A DNA stretch of 64,000 nt. Origin: CAYFHQ01 sp964342805 (GTDB taxonomy: Bacteria; Bacillota; Clostridia; Peptostreptococcales; Acidaminobacteraceae). The stretch's first letter is position 1. Every line of letters starts with the position of its first letter. This document shows, piece by piece, positions 8,467 through 16,455 of this stretch. A program made the position numbers and the translations under genes. The stretch lies in contig CAYFHQ010000007.1 in NCBI GenBank assembly GCA_964342805.1, positions 19,528 to 83,527 on the forward strand, written 5' to 3'. The notes beneath the pieces are model-generated. The model had not been told where the DNA came from and did not search any database. It saw only the letters and a program-made list of their open reading frames with translations.

Positions 8467-8493
8467 ATGTCGGCATATTAAGGAATTACTTTA
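8467..8493 (-). promoter_or_regulatory. SigD (sigma-28) promoter of flaG-fliD-fliS
   Basis: On the minus strand TAAA, 15 bases, GCCGACAT. The SigD consensus is TAAA-N15-GCCGATAT, so seven of the eight -10 bases match. It lies between the terminator of the glycosylation operon and the flaG start. Confidence 0.88.
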
Positions 8494-8512
8494 GGGAGAA
8501 TCTATTCAAAAA

Positions 8513-8561
8513 AGCTAGGAATTTCAGTCCTCGATCACATTCGAGAGCTTGGCTCCTAGCT
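8513..8561 (-). terminator. Branched terminator of the glycosylation operon
   Basis: The outer stem AGCTAGGA / TCCTAGCT encloses a second hairpin (CTCGA / TCGAG). On the minus strand it is followed by TTTTTTGAAT. It ends the 17-kb glycosylation operon 24 bases after the stop of its last gene and isolates it from flaG. Confidence 0.75.
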
Positions 8562-8584
8562 GCTTGTTGCTTGTGTATGGTCTA

Positions 8585-9652
8585 TCACTCAATAAACTGT
8601 TGGTGATAATCAATATTAGCCCTTGCAAGATCATCATGCTTTCCGATGTCCATCCAGTACTCTCTAATTGGAAAACTGGATATCACCGCACCATTCCCCA
8701 TAACTTGGTCAATTAAGTCGGTCATATCATAGTATTGATTCTTTGGAATAAGGGCTAGGATCTCTGGTGATAGCACATAGATTCCAGAGTTGACAAAAGC
8801 ACTATACACGGGTTTCTCTACTAATGAGGTAACATACTCCTTATTAATTTCCACTACCCCATATGGTATTTGATAATTATACTCCCGGGTTGCTATGGTG
8901 ATTTCTGCTTGAGTTTCATTATGAAACTCTAACATGCTGTCGAAATTCAACTTGGTAAGCAGGTCAGCATTCATCACAAAAACTGGGCAATTAATCTCGT
9001 CAACAATCATGGATAATGCCCCTGCCGTCCCCAGTCTTTTTTCTTCTCGAATGTATTGAATATTCACATTATATGGAGATCCATCGAGAAAGTGGGCCTC
9101 AATGAGCTCTGCCTTGTAGTTTACACAAAAATAGAATTTTTTATAGCCCATATCACGAAACTGCTCAACTATTGTTTGTAGAATCGGCTTCTGGCCCACA
9201 TGAATCATGGGTTTTGGAATTTCTTTCGTTAGGGGTAGCAAGCGAGTTCCCAATCCCCCAGCCATAATAACAACAGGATTGTCTTTCTCCATTTCAGGGG
9301 CAATATCCGACACAACTATATCAACGATTGCACCCTCTTCATTGATCACAGGTACTGGTTTGTTATATGCCTTTCTGCTAATATCCAACAAAGCCCTTTG
9401 ATCAAATCCCTTGCTTAGAAACTTGGGTTCTTTATTGAATACAGTAGAGGCCGGTGCCTCCATCGAAACAGCCCTTAGTATAGCTCGGCGCACGTCACCA
9501 TCGGTCATGACACCTACTAGGACCTGAAAATCATCAATGAAGAAAATGGCACCAAAGCCCCCCTTGTCCATAAACTCGATCGCTTCACGGAATGATATCT
9601 TCTCATTCACAATAAGTTTATGCATTTTGCTACGGTTGCGAAGACTGATCAT
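8585..9652 (-). CDS. CBS-domain sugar-1-phosphate nucleotidyltransferase, PtmE-like
   Basis: A 355-residue protein in two parts. Residues about 10-115 form a CBS pair (VGVMTDGDVRRAIL in the first repeat). Residues 120-350 form a sugar nucleotidyltransferase, with the nucleotide-binding signature MAGGLGTRLLPLTKEIPKPM and the metal-site region FVMNADLL. In Campylobacter the homologue PtmE makes GDP-glucosamine for legionaminic acid on flagellin; the nucleotide used here cannot be read from sequence. I chose the ATG at 9652 because AGGTG precedes it by 6 bases; a GTG at 9661 overlaps the upstream stop. It is the last gene of the operon. The CBS pair suggests allosteric control by an adenine nucleotide. 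Confidence 0.88.
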   Translation of the reverse strand: MISLRNRSKMHKLIVNEKISFREAIEFMDKGGFGAIFFIDDFQVLVGVMTDGDVRRAILRAVSMEAPASTVFNKEPKFLSKGFDQRALLDISRKAYNKPVPVINEEGAIVDIVVSDIAPEMEKDNPVVIMAGGLGTRLLPLTKEIPKPMIHVGQKPILQTIVEQFRDMGYKKFYFCVNYKAELIEAHFLDGSPYNVNIQYIREEKRLGTAGALSMIVDEINCPVFVMNADLLTKLNFDSMLEFHNETQAEITIATREYNYQIPYGVVEINKEYVTSLVEKPVYSAFVNSGIYVLSPEILALIPKNQYYDMTDLIDQVMGNGAVISSFPIREYWMDIGKHDDLARANIDYHQQFIE

Positions 9653-9657
9653 CTTTT

Positions 9658-10344
9658 TCACCTACCCATCTTTTCGAACAGGAATGTTGCAAACTCAAAA
9701 TCTAGCGGTGTGTCTATGTCTACAGATCGCTCTGCTGGCATTTTATACCCATATGTGTTTGGATGCCAGTATTCCCTTGTTCTGCGGAAAAGGTCATAAT
9801 TAAACACATAGACCGCCCCCTGAGGCAAGAAATACTTTGGGTAAGCTTGCCTGTTCTTCAAAGCATCCAGTCCTTGGACTGCATGGGCTAATCTCCCTTG
9901 ACCATCCATGGTTTTAATCCAAGCCAAGGGATGCTCTGTCTCAACAACAGATATGACCGAATCAGCCGATTTCTTATGGAATAGTTCAATTGCTGCATCA
10001 ATATCTTGAGTCGTTCTAAAAGGGGAGGTCGCCTGCATAATGGCGAATTCATCCACTTTCTCACCTTCTGCCTTTAGTTGTTCAATCGTATAGATGTAGG
10101 TATCAATTACACTGGATGTATCCGTTGCCAACTCTTGTGGGCGCATAAAGGGTATTTCTGCTCCGTAGGCCCTAGCCACATCAGCAATTTCCTCATCCTC
10201 AGTGGATACAACCAACCGGGTGATTCCCTTTGTAGCCAAAGCGGCTTCTATGGTATGAGCAATAAGGGGCTTACCTCCTATTTTCCTAACATTTTTTCGA
10301 GGGACCCCTTTTGATCCGCCCCTTGCTGGAATTATCCCTAACAT
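9658..10344 (-). CDS. CMP-nonulosonate synthetase (LegF/NeuA family)
   Basis: A 228-residue cytidylyltransferase. It starts with IIPARGGSKGVPRKNVRKIGGKPL, cut short here to the P-loop-like RGGSKGVPRKN signature that binds CTP. MQATSPFR and the C-terminal SVDIDTPLDFEFA complete the family pattern. These enzymes couple CMP to sialic, legionaminic or related nine-carbon acids before glycosyl transfer. It follows the NeuB/LegI gene by 29 bases with an AAGGAG site and overlaps the PtmE-like gene. The context of LegC, NeuB and PtmE favours a legionaminic-type substrate, but sialic or pseudaminic derivatives cannot be excluded. Confidence 0.92.
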   Translation of the reverse strand: MLGIIPARGGSKGVPRKNVRKIGGKPLIAHTIEAALATKGITRLVVSTEDEEIADVARAYGAEIPFMRPQELATDTSSVIDTYIYTIEQLKAEGEKVDEFAIMQATSPFRTTQDIDAAIELFHKKSADSVISVVETEHPLAWIKTMDGQGRLAHAVQGLDALKNRQAYPKYFLPQGAVYVFNYDLFRRTREYWHPNTYGYKMPAERSVDIDTPLDFEFATFLFEKMGR

Positions 10345-10373
10345 AAAGGCTCCTTTTATTCACACACCTTCAC

Positions 10374-11390
10374 TTAAACATGGTCAAGTGTCAACAATTC
10401 ATCTTCACCTATAGCAACTTTAATCGTTTGACCTACTAGGTACTTGGTTACTTCTGGTGACAATCCTGTTCCTGGGCGCTTAAACGACAAATCCTCTAGG
10501 CGTATAACATGTCCTATTTCAAGGGCCTTGGATGTGACGATTGACCGCCGGAATGCTTCACGTTTTTCATGCTCTGATGCTCCAACAGACCTTCTATAAG
10601 TACCCATCGCAGTCACAATACGTTTACTCTGGTCCACTAGAGATTTCATTTCCTCGGGAGTTGCCGATACAGCATGGTCCGGACCTGGTAAACTCTTGTC
10701 CAAAGTGAAGTGCTTCTCAATCACACAAGCCCCTAAGGCAACCGCAGCTAAAGGTATAGTTGTGCCTAGGGTATGATCAGAGAATCCTACAGGGTAGGGA
10801 TATGTGTTCTGAAAAAACTGTATATTCTTCAAATTCACTTCCTCGTCCTGGGGTGGATATAAAGCTACACAGTGAAGAATAATGATTTGGCTATTACCTG
10901 CTTGCTCAATCACTCGAATGGCTTCATCTACTTCAGCGATAGTACTTAAACCAGTAGAAAGAATAACTGTTTTTCCCTTTCGTGCAACATAGTCAAGGAA
11001 TGGATAGTTATTCAAATCCATCGATGCGATCTTAATAAAATCTACCCCTAGTTCATCTACTAGAAAATCCACTTGATCATTGGAAAATGGTGTACTTAGA
11101 AAAGCTACACCCAAATCATCACAATAGCCCTTGTATGCCCTTAAGGTATCTTCATGCATTTCCATTGCGTTTAACTCATCGTCTAAATCCTTATTGGCTT
11201 CATATACGGATTTTGCAAACAAGGTGTCCTTAGTCCATGACTGGAACTTTACAACATCACACCCTGCTGTCTTAGCCTCTTGAATTAGAGTTTTTGCCAA
11301 GTTCTTGTCCCCGTTATGGTTGACTCCAATTTCTGCAATGACTAGCGGCATCATTCCATTTTCTATTTTTTTGCCCAACAATTTAATCAT
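10374..11390 (-). CDS. N-acylneuraminate/legionaminate synthase (NeuB/LegI family)
   Basis: A 338-residue synthase that condenses phosphoenolpyruvate with a six-carbon amino sugar to give a nonulosonic acid. Residues 15-250 form the barrel, with PLVIAEIGVNHNGDKNLAKTL cut here to its core IAEIGVNHNGD, VKFQSWTKDTL, LSTPF, and FSDHTLG followed by the catalytic region IEKHFTLDKSLPGPDHA. Residues about 275-338 form the C-terminal SAF antifreeze-like domain (RRSIVTSKALEIG). The ATG overlaps the glycosyltransferase stop, with AAAGGAA upstream. It is the committed step of the pathway whose CMP activation is encoded next. Confidence 0.95.
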   Translation of the reverse strand: MIKLLGKKIENGMMPLVIAEIGVNHNGDKNLAKTLIQEAKTAGCDVVKFQSWTKDTLFAKSVYEANKDLDDELNAMEMHEDTLRAYKGYCDDLGVAFLSTPFSNDQVDFLVDELGVDFIKIASMDLNNYPFLDYVARKGKTVILSTGLSTIAEVDEAIRVIEQAGNSQIIILHCVALYPPQDEEVNLKNIQFFQNTYPYPVGFSDHTLGTTIPLAAVALGACVIEKHFTLDKSLPGPDHAVSATPEEMKSLVDQSKRIVTAMGTYRRSVGASEHEKREAFRRSIVTSKALEIGHVIRLEDLSFKRPGTGLSPEVTKYLVGQTIKVAIGEDELLTLDHV

Positions 11391-12279
11391 TTGAGTTCCT
11401 TTCTAGCCAAGCCGTGTTAACAAACTCCCACCACGTGTAGGAAGGGAGTTGTTTCGCTATCCAATCTATATACTGTTCCATAGCCGTTGGAATCAGTAAA
11501 GTTTCTTGCAAATCCATGACTTTCCTCAAATAGGATTTTACATCATTACGAAGATTATCTGAAAGCTCTTTCCTACTCGAAAGAGCTCGTAAATGACGTT
11601 TTTTTATTTCTATCGCCTGCTTCAACTGATGCTCATTTATCCTTTGATTGTCTCCAATAAAATTATCACCATGTTGACGATATTGTATTAAACCAGTGGT
11701 AATTTTTTTGGGTACTACGCCCTGTAAACAGGCTATCATTGCAAACCACCAGTCCGCTAGGATGAAATTCTTTGGAAAAGGGAGCGCATGATACAATATG
11801 TCTTTCCTTGCACCCATATTTGACAAGCCAATATAGTTTCTGTGCAATAGATCAGTGATTTGCGTTTCATCAGGTATATACCTACCCTCAAAATAAGAGG
11901 CTGTTAGTACTCTACCGGACCCATCGATTGTCTCCATGTCATGGAAGGCCATTTCATGGTGTCCAAGGACCTGCTTCATCATAGCGGTCTTGTTCGGAAG
12001 CATGATGTCATCCACATCAGCAAAACACAAGTGAGAACCTGGCCCCTCATGTTCACATCGAACGATATACTCACGGATCTCAACAGGTGTAAGACCCTTC
12101 GGACAGATCTCAATCCTGTCAGGTTGTTGAGACAAAAAAGGGATATCTCCTTCATATACGCCATCCAAATACACATGCCATAAAAACTCTTGATCTTCTT
12201 GATCAGCAATCGACTGAAAATATGTGTCAAAGAAAGGCTTCGCAGATGGAAACAAGACTGAAACAACTACCAATTTCAT
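11383..12279 (-). CDS. Putative family-2-like glycosyltransferase
   Basis: A 298-residue protein with a GT-A type N-terminus: VVVSVLFPSA, then a predicted nucleotide-binding region, then the acidic FADVDDIMLPNK motif near residue 88, corresponding to the metal-binding DxD of GT-A enzymes. Later DWWFAMIA at about residue 175 fits the catalytic-base region of GT2 enzymes. The C-terminal 100 residues are helical and charged. It probably transfers a sugar in assembly of the flagellin glycan, either the nonulosonate itself or another residue. It is embedded by ATGA-type overlap between the LegC and NeuB genes. Donor and acceptor are unknown. Confidence 0.75.
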   Translation of the reverse strand: MKLVVVSVLFPSAKPFFDTYFQSIADQEDQEFLWHVYLDGVYEGDIPFLSQQPDRIEICPKGLTPVEIREYIVRCEHEGPGSHLCFADVDDIMLPNKTAMMKQVLGHHEMAFHDMETIDGSGRVLTASYFEGRYIPDETQITDLLHRNYIGLSNMGARKDILYHALPFPKNFILADWWFAMIACLQGVVPKKITTGLIQYRQHGDNFIGDNQRINEHQLKQAIEIKKRHLRALSSRKELSDNLRNDVKSYLRKVMDLQETLLIPTAMEQYIDWIAKQLPSYTWWEFVNTAWLERNSND

Positions 12280-13382
12280 ATCCGTTCCTTCTGAATCACT
12301 TGACTAACTACTCCAGCAGCTTGACGAATGTCCTCATCACTATTCAGAGTTGAACTTGGTAGACAAATCACCTCTGAAAATAGCTTGTGAGCTACCTCCT
12401 GTTTCCCATCAGCATATGTGGTATAAATAGGCATTTCGGAAAGCGGGGTAAAAAGCCTCCTCGTCGGTACGCCCTTGTCTTTTAATAGACTTTGCAGCTT
12501 AGTAATATCCTTAACTCCCTTTATACGAATGGCAATTAGCCATGTAGAAGATGTCGCTTGATCTAGAACTGATTGGAAAACTACTTGTGGCATTGCGCCT
12601 AGTACTTGCTTGTATATATCAAAGTGACGTTTCTTTATTTGAAGAAAACTAGGTAGCCTTTCTACCTGAGCCAGCCCCAACGAAGCCTGTAAATTGGTCA
12701 TCCGATAGTTATAGCCTAACTCTGAATGAAAGTAGTAAGGGCGGTTATCTTTTGCTTGATTGACCACATAATGAATATGGTTTGCAGTCTCTTGGTCATG
12801 AGAAAGAACCATCCCACCCGAAGCAGTTGTGATCACCTTGTTCCCATTAAAACTGAGCACACCAAAATCCCCTATCGTTCCTGTATGTGCCTTTTTATAG
12901 TATGCTCCTAGACTCTCTGTTGCATCCTCAATAACGATCAGGTCTTTTTGTTTTGCAATGGAAATGATTTCGTCCATATCACAAGGATTCCCATAAAGGT
13001 GCACGGCCAATATAGCCTTAGTCTTATCAGAAATCGCTTCTTTTATAGCTTTTGTTGAAATGTTCCATGTTGCTTCGTCAACATCTACTAAAACAGGGGT
13101 TGCCCCAGTGTACAGGACCGAATTCACGCTGGCAGCAAAAGTGATATTGGGTAGAATAACCTCGTCACCAGGTCCGACTCCACTTTCCCTAAGAGCCATA
13201 AATAAGCCTGCAGTTCCACTTTGAACAGCAGTAACAGCCGGGGCACCAGTGAAAGACTTTATGGCCAATTCAAATTCACCTACAAAGGGACCATAGGTAG
13301 ACACAAAGGTTGAATCCAAACATTTCATCACCCATTCTTTTTCTATGATACCGATATTTGGTGCATCAAGTTGTAAATTCAT
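12276..13382 (-). CDS. PLP-dependent sugar aminotransferase, LegC-like
   Basis: A 368-residue DegT/DnrJ/EryC1 family aminotransferase. The order of motifs is typical: SGTAGLFMAL, GDEVILPNITFAAS, VEDATESLGA-type region VIEDATESLGAYY, and the PLP-lysine segment SFNGNKVITTASGG. The SFNGNK version is characteristic of the LegC branch, which aminates C4 of a 4-keto-6-deoxy sugar on the legionaminate route. I chose the ATG at 13382, with AAGGAG 6 bases upstream; 13 codons of open frame precede it. It overlaps the glycosyltransferase by ATGA. The required 4-keto substrate would come from a dehydratase, which is not clearly identifiable in this operon. Confidence 0.88.
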   Translation of the reverse strand: MNLQLDAPNIGIIEKEWVMKCLDSTFVSTYGPFVGEFELAIKSFTGAPAVTAVQSGTAGLFMALRESGVGPGDEVILPNITFAASVNSVLYTGATPVLVDVDEATWNISTKAIKEAISDKTKAILAVHLYGNPCDMDEIISIAKQKDLIVIEDATESLGAYYKKAHTGTIGDFGVLSFNGNKVITTASGGMVLSHDQETANHIHYVVNQAKDNRPYYFHSELGYNYRMTNLQASLGLAQVERLPSFLQIKKRHFDIYKQVLGAMPQVVFQSVLDQATSSTWLIAIRIKGVKDITKLQSLLKDKGVPTRRLFTPLSEMPIYTTYADGKQEVAHKLFSEVICLPSSTLNSDEDIRQAAGVVSQVIQKERI

Positions 13383-13393
13383 AGAGCGCTCCT

Positions 13394-14371
13394 TTACAGA
13401 CATTTTCTGTACCATGCCCATGTTTTCTCTATACCTTCACGTAAACTAGTATTTAAGTCCAATCCAGTAATCTGTTTAAGTAGGGCTGTGTCTGGACATC
13501 TTCTTGTTGGCCCCCCGCTTTCAGTTGGCAATGGTTTAATAATGATTTCTGATTGTCCAACAACATCTAATACGGTTTGAGCCAAGGTTTGAATTGTAAC
13601 CTCTTCTTGACCATTACCAATATGTACTGTTTTCTGGTCTGCAGCTGCATCCATGGCACAAGACACCGTATACTGGACTGCATCATCCACATAGCAAAAG
13701 GCGCGAGTGTGATCAACTGAATACACACCTAAAGTGTTTTCAGCCCGGTAGGCACGAACCATAAGTTCTGGAACAACATGCATCATACCCATTCTTGGTC
13801 CATACACATTGTGGTAGCGGACATTGGTGTATGTAAAGCTATTGTTGAGTGACTTGAAATGAATGTACATTTCCCCCCAAGCCTTGCTAAATGCATATGT
13901 CGAGCGAGCATTATTCAAGTCAGGAAAAATGATAGGAACCTCTTCCCCAGTTGGGATAGGAAAGTCACTACCCATAACCTCCAAGCCACCCGAGTAAATC
14001 TCAGATGTAGAAGTGAACAAAAGTTTTGGTTTTTTTTCTAGACTACATATCCAATCTACAATGTTCATTACGGTCTTTGTGTTAACATCAATTACGTCGT
14101 GAGGGCGCTCAATTACAGCCTTAACCCCTATCACAGCAGCTAAATGATAAACAATATCATAGTCTTGGTCCAGTTGATCTATTGTAGCAGGGTTTGTCAA
14201 ATCAGCTTGAATAAAAGTAACATTCTCTTTCGCGATCAGATGCTGAAAGTCATCATCATAATTATTTCTCAACAAGTTGTCTATTAAGTGAACTTCTTCC
14301 CCTTTTTCAGACAAGTATTCTGCAATATGGTAGCCAATAAACCCAGCTCCACCTGTTATCAGATTTTTCAT
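13394..14371 (-). CDS. Extended SDR nucleotide-sugar epimerase/decarboxylase/dehydratase
   Basis: A 325-residue short-chain dehydrogenase with NAD-binding GGAGFIG at residues 7-13 and the catalytic Ser/Tyr/Lys set within TSTSEIYSGG and YAFSK. The TSTSE version resembles UDP-glucuronate decarboxylases and GDP-mannose dehydratases rather than the LegB or PseB dehydratases. Being next to a nucleotide-sugar dehydrogenase favours a substrate that has first been oxidised to a uronate. It overlaps that gene by ATGA. The exact reaction (decarboxylation, epimerisation or dehydration) cannot be decided from motifs alone. Codon use and spacing match the neighbours. Confidence 0.82.
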   Translation of the reverse strand: MKNLITGGAGFIGYHIAEYLSEKGEEVHLIDNLLRNNYDDDFQHLIAKENVTFIQADLTNPATIDQLDQDYDIVYHLAAVIGVKAVIERPHDVIDVNTKTVMNIVDWICSLEKKPKLLFTSTSEIYSGGLEVMGSDFPIPTGEEVPIIFPDLNNARSTYAFSKAWGEMYIHFKSLNNSFTYTNVRYHNVYGPRMGMMHVVPELMVRAYRAENTLGVYSVDHTRAFCYVDDAVQYTVSCAMDAAADQKTVHIGNGQEEVTIQTLAQTVLDVVGQSEIIIKPLPTESGGPTRRCPDTALLKQITGLDLNTSLREGIEKTWAWYRKCL

Positions 14372-15828
14372 TTTTTTTCTTCCTTTAGCTCTGGTATATG
14401 ACCTTTTCCAACACCAAGTACATGGGCTTTTTGACGAAGGAGGTCTTTGATTTTTTCATCTGTTAATATGTCGAATCCGTCTAAAAACAGCTTTTCCTCC
14501 AGGTCAATTATTTTCTTATCTATCGACCAGTTCAAATAGGGATCATGGCGAACCAAAAAGAGGACAGCATCCGACTCATTAATCGCGGCATTCAAGTCTT
14601 TCCTAAATGCTTCTGAAGGTATGACGTCCGTCTTGCCTACAATTGGGTCATGGACAATACATTGAGCGCCTCGCTTTTGTAAGGCGTCATAAATGACCTT
14701 TGTAGGTGTGTTTCTCGTATCATCAACATTTTCGATGTAAGAGACGCCACAAAGCAAAATTTTCTTGTTCTCCAGCTCACCATGGAAATGATTATTGACC
14801 AAGTCAACAATATGTAAGGGCATATGATCGTTAATCTGCAAAGCTTCTAGTGACATATCGAGTGACACTTGATCGTTGAAAAACTTTTGAATCCCCCACT
14901 GAGCGACGATAGCATCTTTTGTCAAGCAATAGCCACCTACACCTACACCGGGCTTCATTATATTATTATGGGTTCCTTTTCGCATGCGGATAGCCTGTAT
15001 CACTTCAAAGAGATTTACACCCATTGCTTCTGCTGCTAGGGTCCACTCATAGATAAATGCAATGTTCATAGCCCTATAAGAGTTTTCAAGTACTTTTGAA
15101 AGCTCAGAGGTCCTTGGAGACCGCATCTGGACAAGTGGATACTCATCTACATTAATCACAGTAGATAAAAAGGCAGAAACTTTTTTTTCACTCTCATCAT
15201 TCACAGACGAATGGACTCTCCAATAATTCTTGATGGAGTTGATGTAGTTTTTTCCAGGCATTACTCTTTCATACGCATGTGCCAAATGAATGGGCCCATC
15301 ATAGTTACGTCCTCTGAGTTCCTTTTCTAGGATAGGAAGGATTACATGCTCTGTTGTGCCTGGAGGAACAGTTGTTTCAATCATAAGCAAGGCATTAGGC
15401 TTCATGGTCTTTCCGATCTGACGAATAGCATTTTCGAATGGGTCCATTCGAACAGACGAAGCATGATAGTCATCACTTACCTTATCAACATCCAAATTTA
15501 TGTCAACGATAATCACATCTGCATGGCTCAGAGCTTCATATGAGGAAGTCGCAATCAGATTCTTCCTATCTAAAGCAGCTTCATGGATCATCTGGTCCAG
15601 CAAGGGGTCTTCTGATTGAATTGGGGATACCCCTGCATTCATCTTGTCAATTTTCCATCGATGTGCTTCGCCAGGTAGATCAATTCCGACTACGCCATAA
15701 TAGGCATTCCCATCTGATGATCGTGCGTCTGCACAAACCGCTGCCATTGCACTCCCTACAAAGCCAATGCCAATAATCGCCACGATTTCTCTTCCCAGTG
15801 CCTTTTGCTCTTTTATGAATGTATTCAT
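14368..15828 (-). CDS. Nucleotide-sugar dehydrogenase (UDP-glucose/UDP-ManNAc DH family)
   Basis: A 486-residue enzyme that oxidises C6 of a nucleotide sugar to the carboxylate. It has an N-terminal NAD fold (IIGIGFVGSAMA), a central dimerisation helix with LSKVLENSYRAMNIA, the catalytic cysteine region GVGVGGYCLTKD (usually GGxCxPKD, so Leu replaces Pro), and a C-terminal nucleotide-binding domain with GVSYIENVDDTRNTP. It is longer than the usual 430-450 residues. There is a one-base gap after neuD and an ATGA overlap into the SDR gene. UDP-glucose, UDP-GlcNAc and UDP-ManNAc are all possible substrates. Confidence 0.87.
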   Translation of the reverse strand: MNTFIKEQKALGREIVAIIGIGFVGSAMAAVCADARSSDGNAYYGVVGIDLPGEAHRWKIDKMNAGVSPIQSEDPLLDQMIHEAALDRKNLIATSSYEALSHADVIIVDINLDVDKVSDDYHASSVRMDPFENAIRQIGKTMKPNALLMIETTVPPGTTEHVILPILEKELRGRNYDGPIHLAHAYERVMPGKNYINSIKNYWRVHSSVNDESEKKVSAFLSTVINVDEYPLVQMRSPRTSELSKVLENSYRAMNIAFIYEWTLAAEAMGVNLFEVIQAIRMRKGTHNNIMKPGVGVGGYCLTKDAIVAQWGIQKFFNDQVSLDMSLEALQINDHMPLHIVDLVNNHFHGELENKKILLCGVSYIENVDDTRNTPTKVIYDALQKRGAQCIVHDPIVGKTDVIPSEAFRKDLNAAINESDAVLFLVRHDPYLNWSIDKKIIDLEEKLFLDGFDILTDEKIKDLLRQKAHVLGVGKGHIPELKEEKK

Positions 15829-15829
15829 T

Positions 15830-16453
15830 TTAGCCTCGTTTCATTATGGAAGCAGGTACACCTATAGCTAAGGCTCCTGCTGGTACATTTCTTGTCACTG
15901 CTGATCCCATGGAAACGCTTGCTCCACATCCCACTGTTACGTATTGTATAACTGATGCACCCATTCCAACTAAAACATGGTTTTCAAGGATAACCCCTCC
16001 GCCAATCACAGCACCAGGGTTCACAATTGAGTGAGAACCAATTCTTACGTCATGTCCAATTGAGACATTATGATTAATGTATACGTTGTCCTCAATGACA
16101 ATATCGGCAGTCATGGCCGTACCTTTACATATGATTGATCCCCAACCAACGGTAGTCGTATCTGATATCCAAGTCTCTGGATGAACCAAAACTGCTGGAT
16201 TTAGCCCTAGCTTCAAACACTTATGGAACAGTAAATCCTTCAGTTCAATATTGCCCAATGCAACAACAAAATGTGCTCCCTCTGGGATATCTGACTCATC
16301 CACAAGGGTCACAAAGGCCGGGTCTCGATAGGCATTATTCGGATCAACGAATCCCACTAGATTCCATGTTTCCTCACTCGCATTGATTTGATTCACAAGA
16401 CAATGGACTTCTCGAGCCAAACCTCCTGCTCCAACAATATATAGGTCTTTCAT
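15830..16453 (-). CDS. NeuD/PglD-family sugar O- or N-acyltransferase
   Basis: A 207-residue protein with an N-terminal Rossmann-like domain (YIVGAGGLAREVHCLV) and a C-terminal left-handed beta-helix made of hexapeptide repeats, for example VYINHNVSIGHDVRIGSHS and AVIGGGVILENHVLVGMGA shortened to their repeat cores. This is the PglD/NeuD architecture; such enzymes acetylate the 4-amino group of UDP-sugars or O-acetylate sialic acids, with a catalytic His in the NHNVSIGHD stretch. Its neighbours (aminotransferase, NeuB) support N-acetylation of the amino sugar made by the LegC-like enzyme. Confidence 0.88.
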   Translation of the reverse strand: MKDLYIVGAGGLAREVHCLVNQINASEETWNLVGFVDPNNAYRDPAFVTLVDESDIPEGAHFVVALGNIELKDLLFHKCLKLGLNPAVLVHPETWISDTTTVGWGSIICKGTAMTADIVIEDNVYINHNVSIGHDVRIGSHSIVNPGAVIGGGVILENHVLVGMGASVIQYVTVGCGASVSMGSAVTRNVPAGALAIGVPASIMKRG

Positions 16454-16455
16454 TC

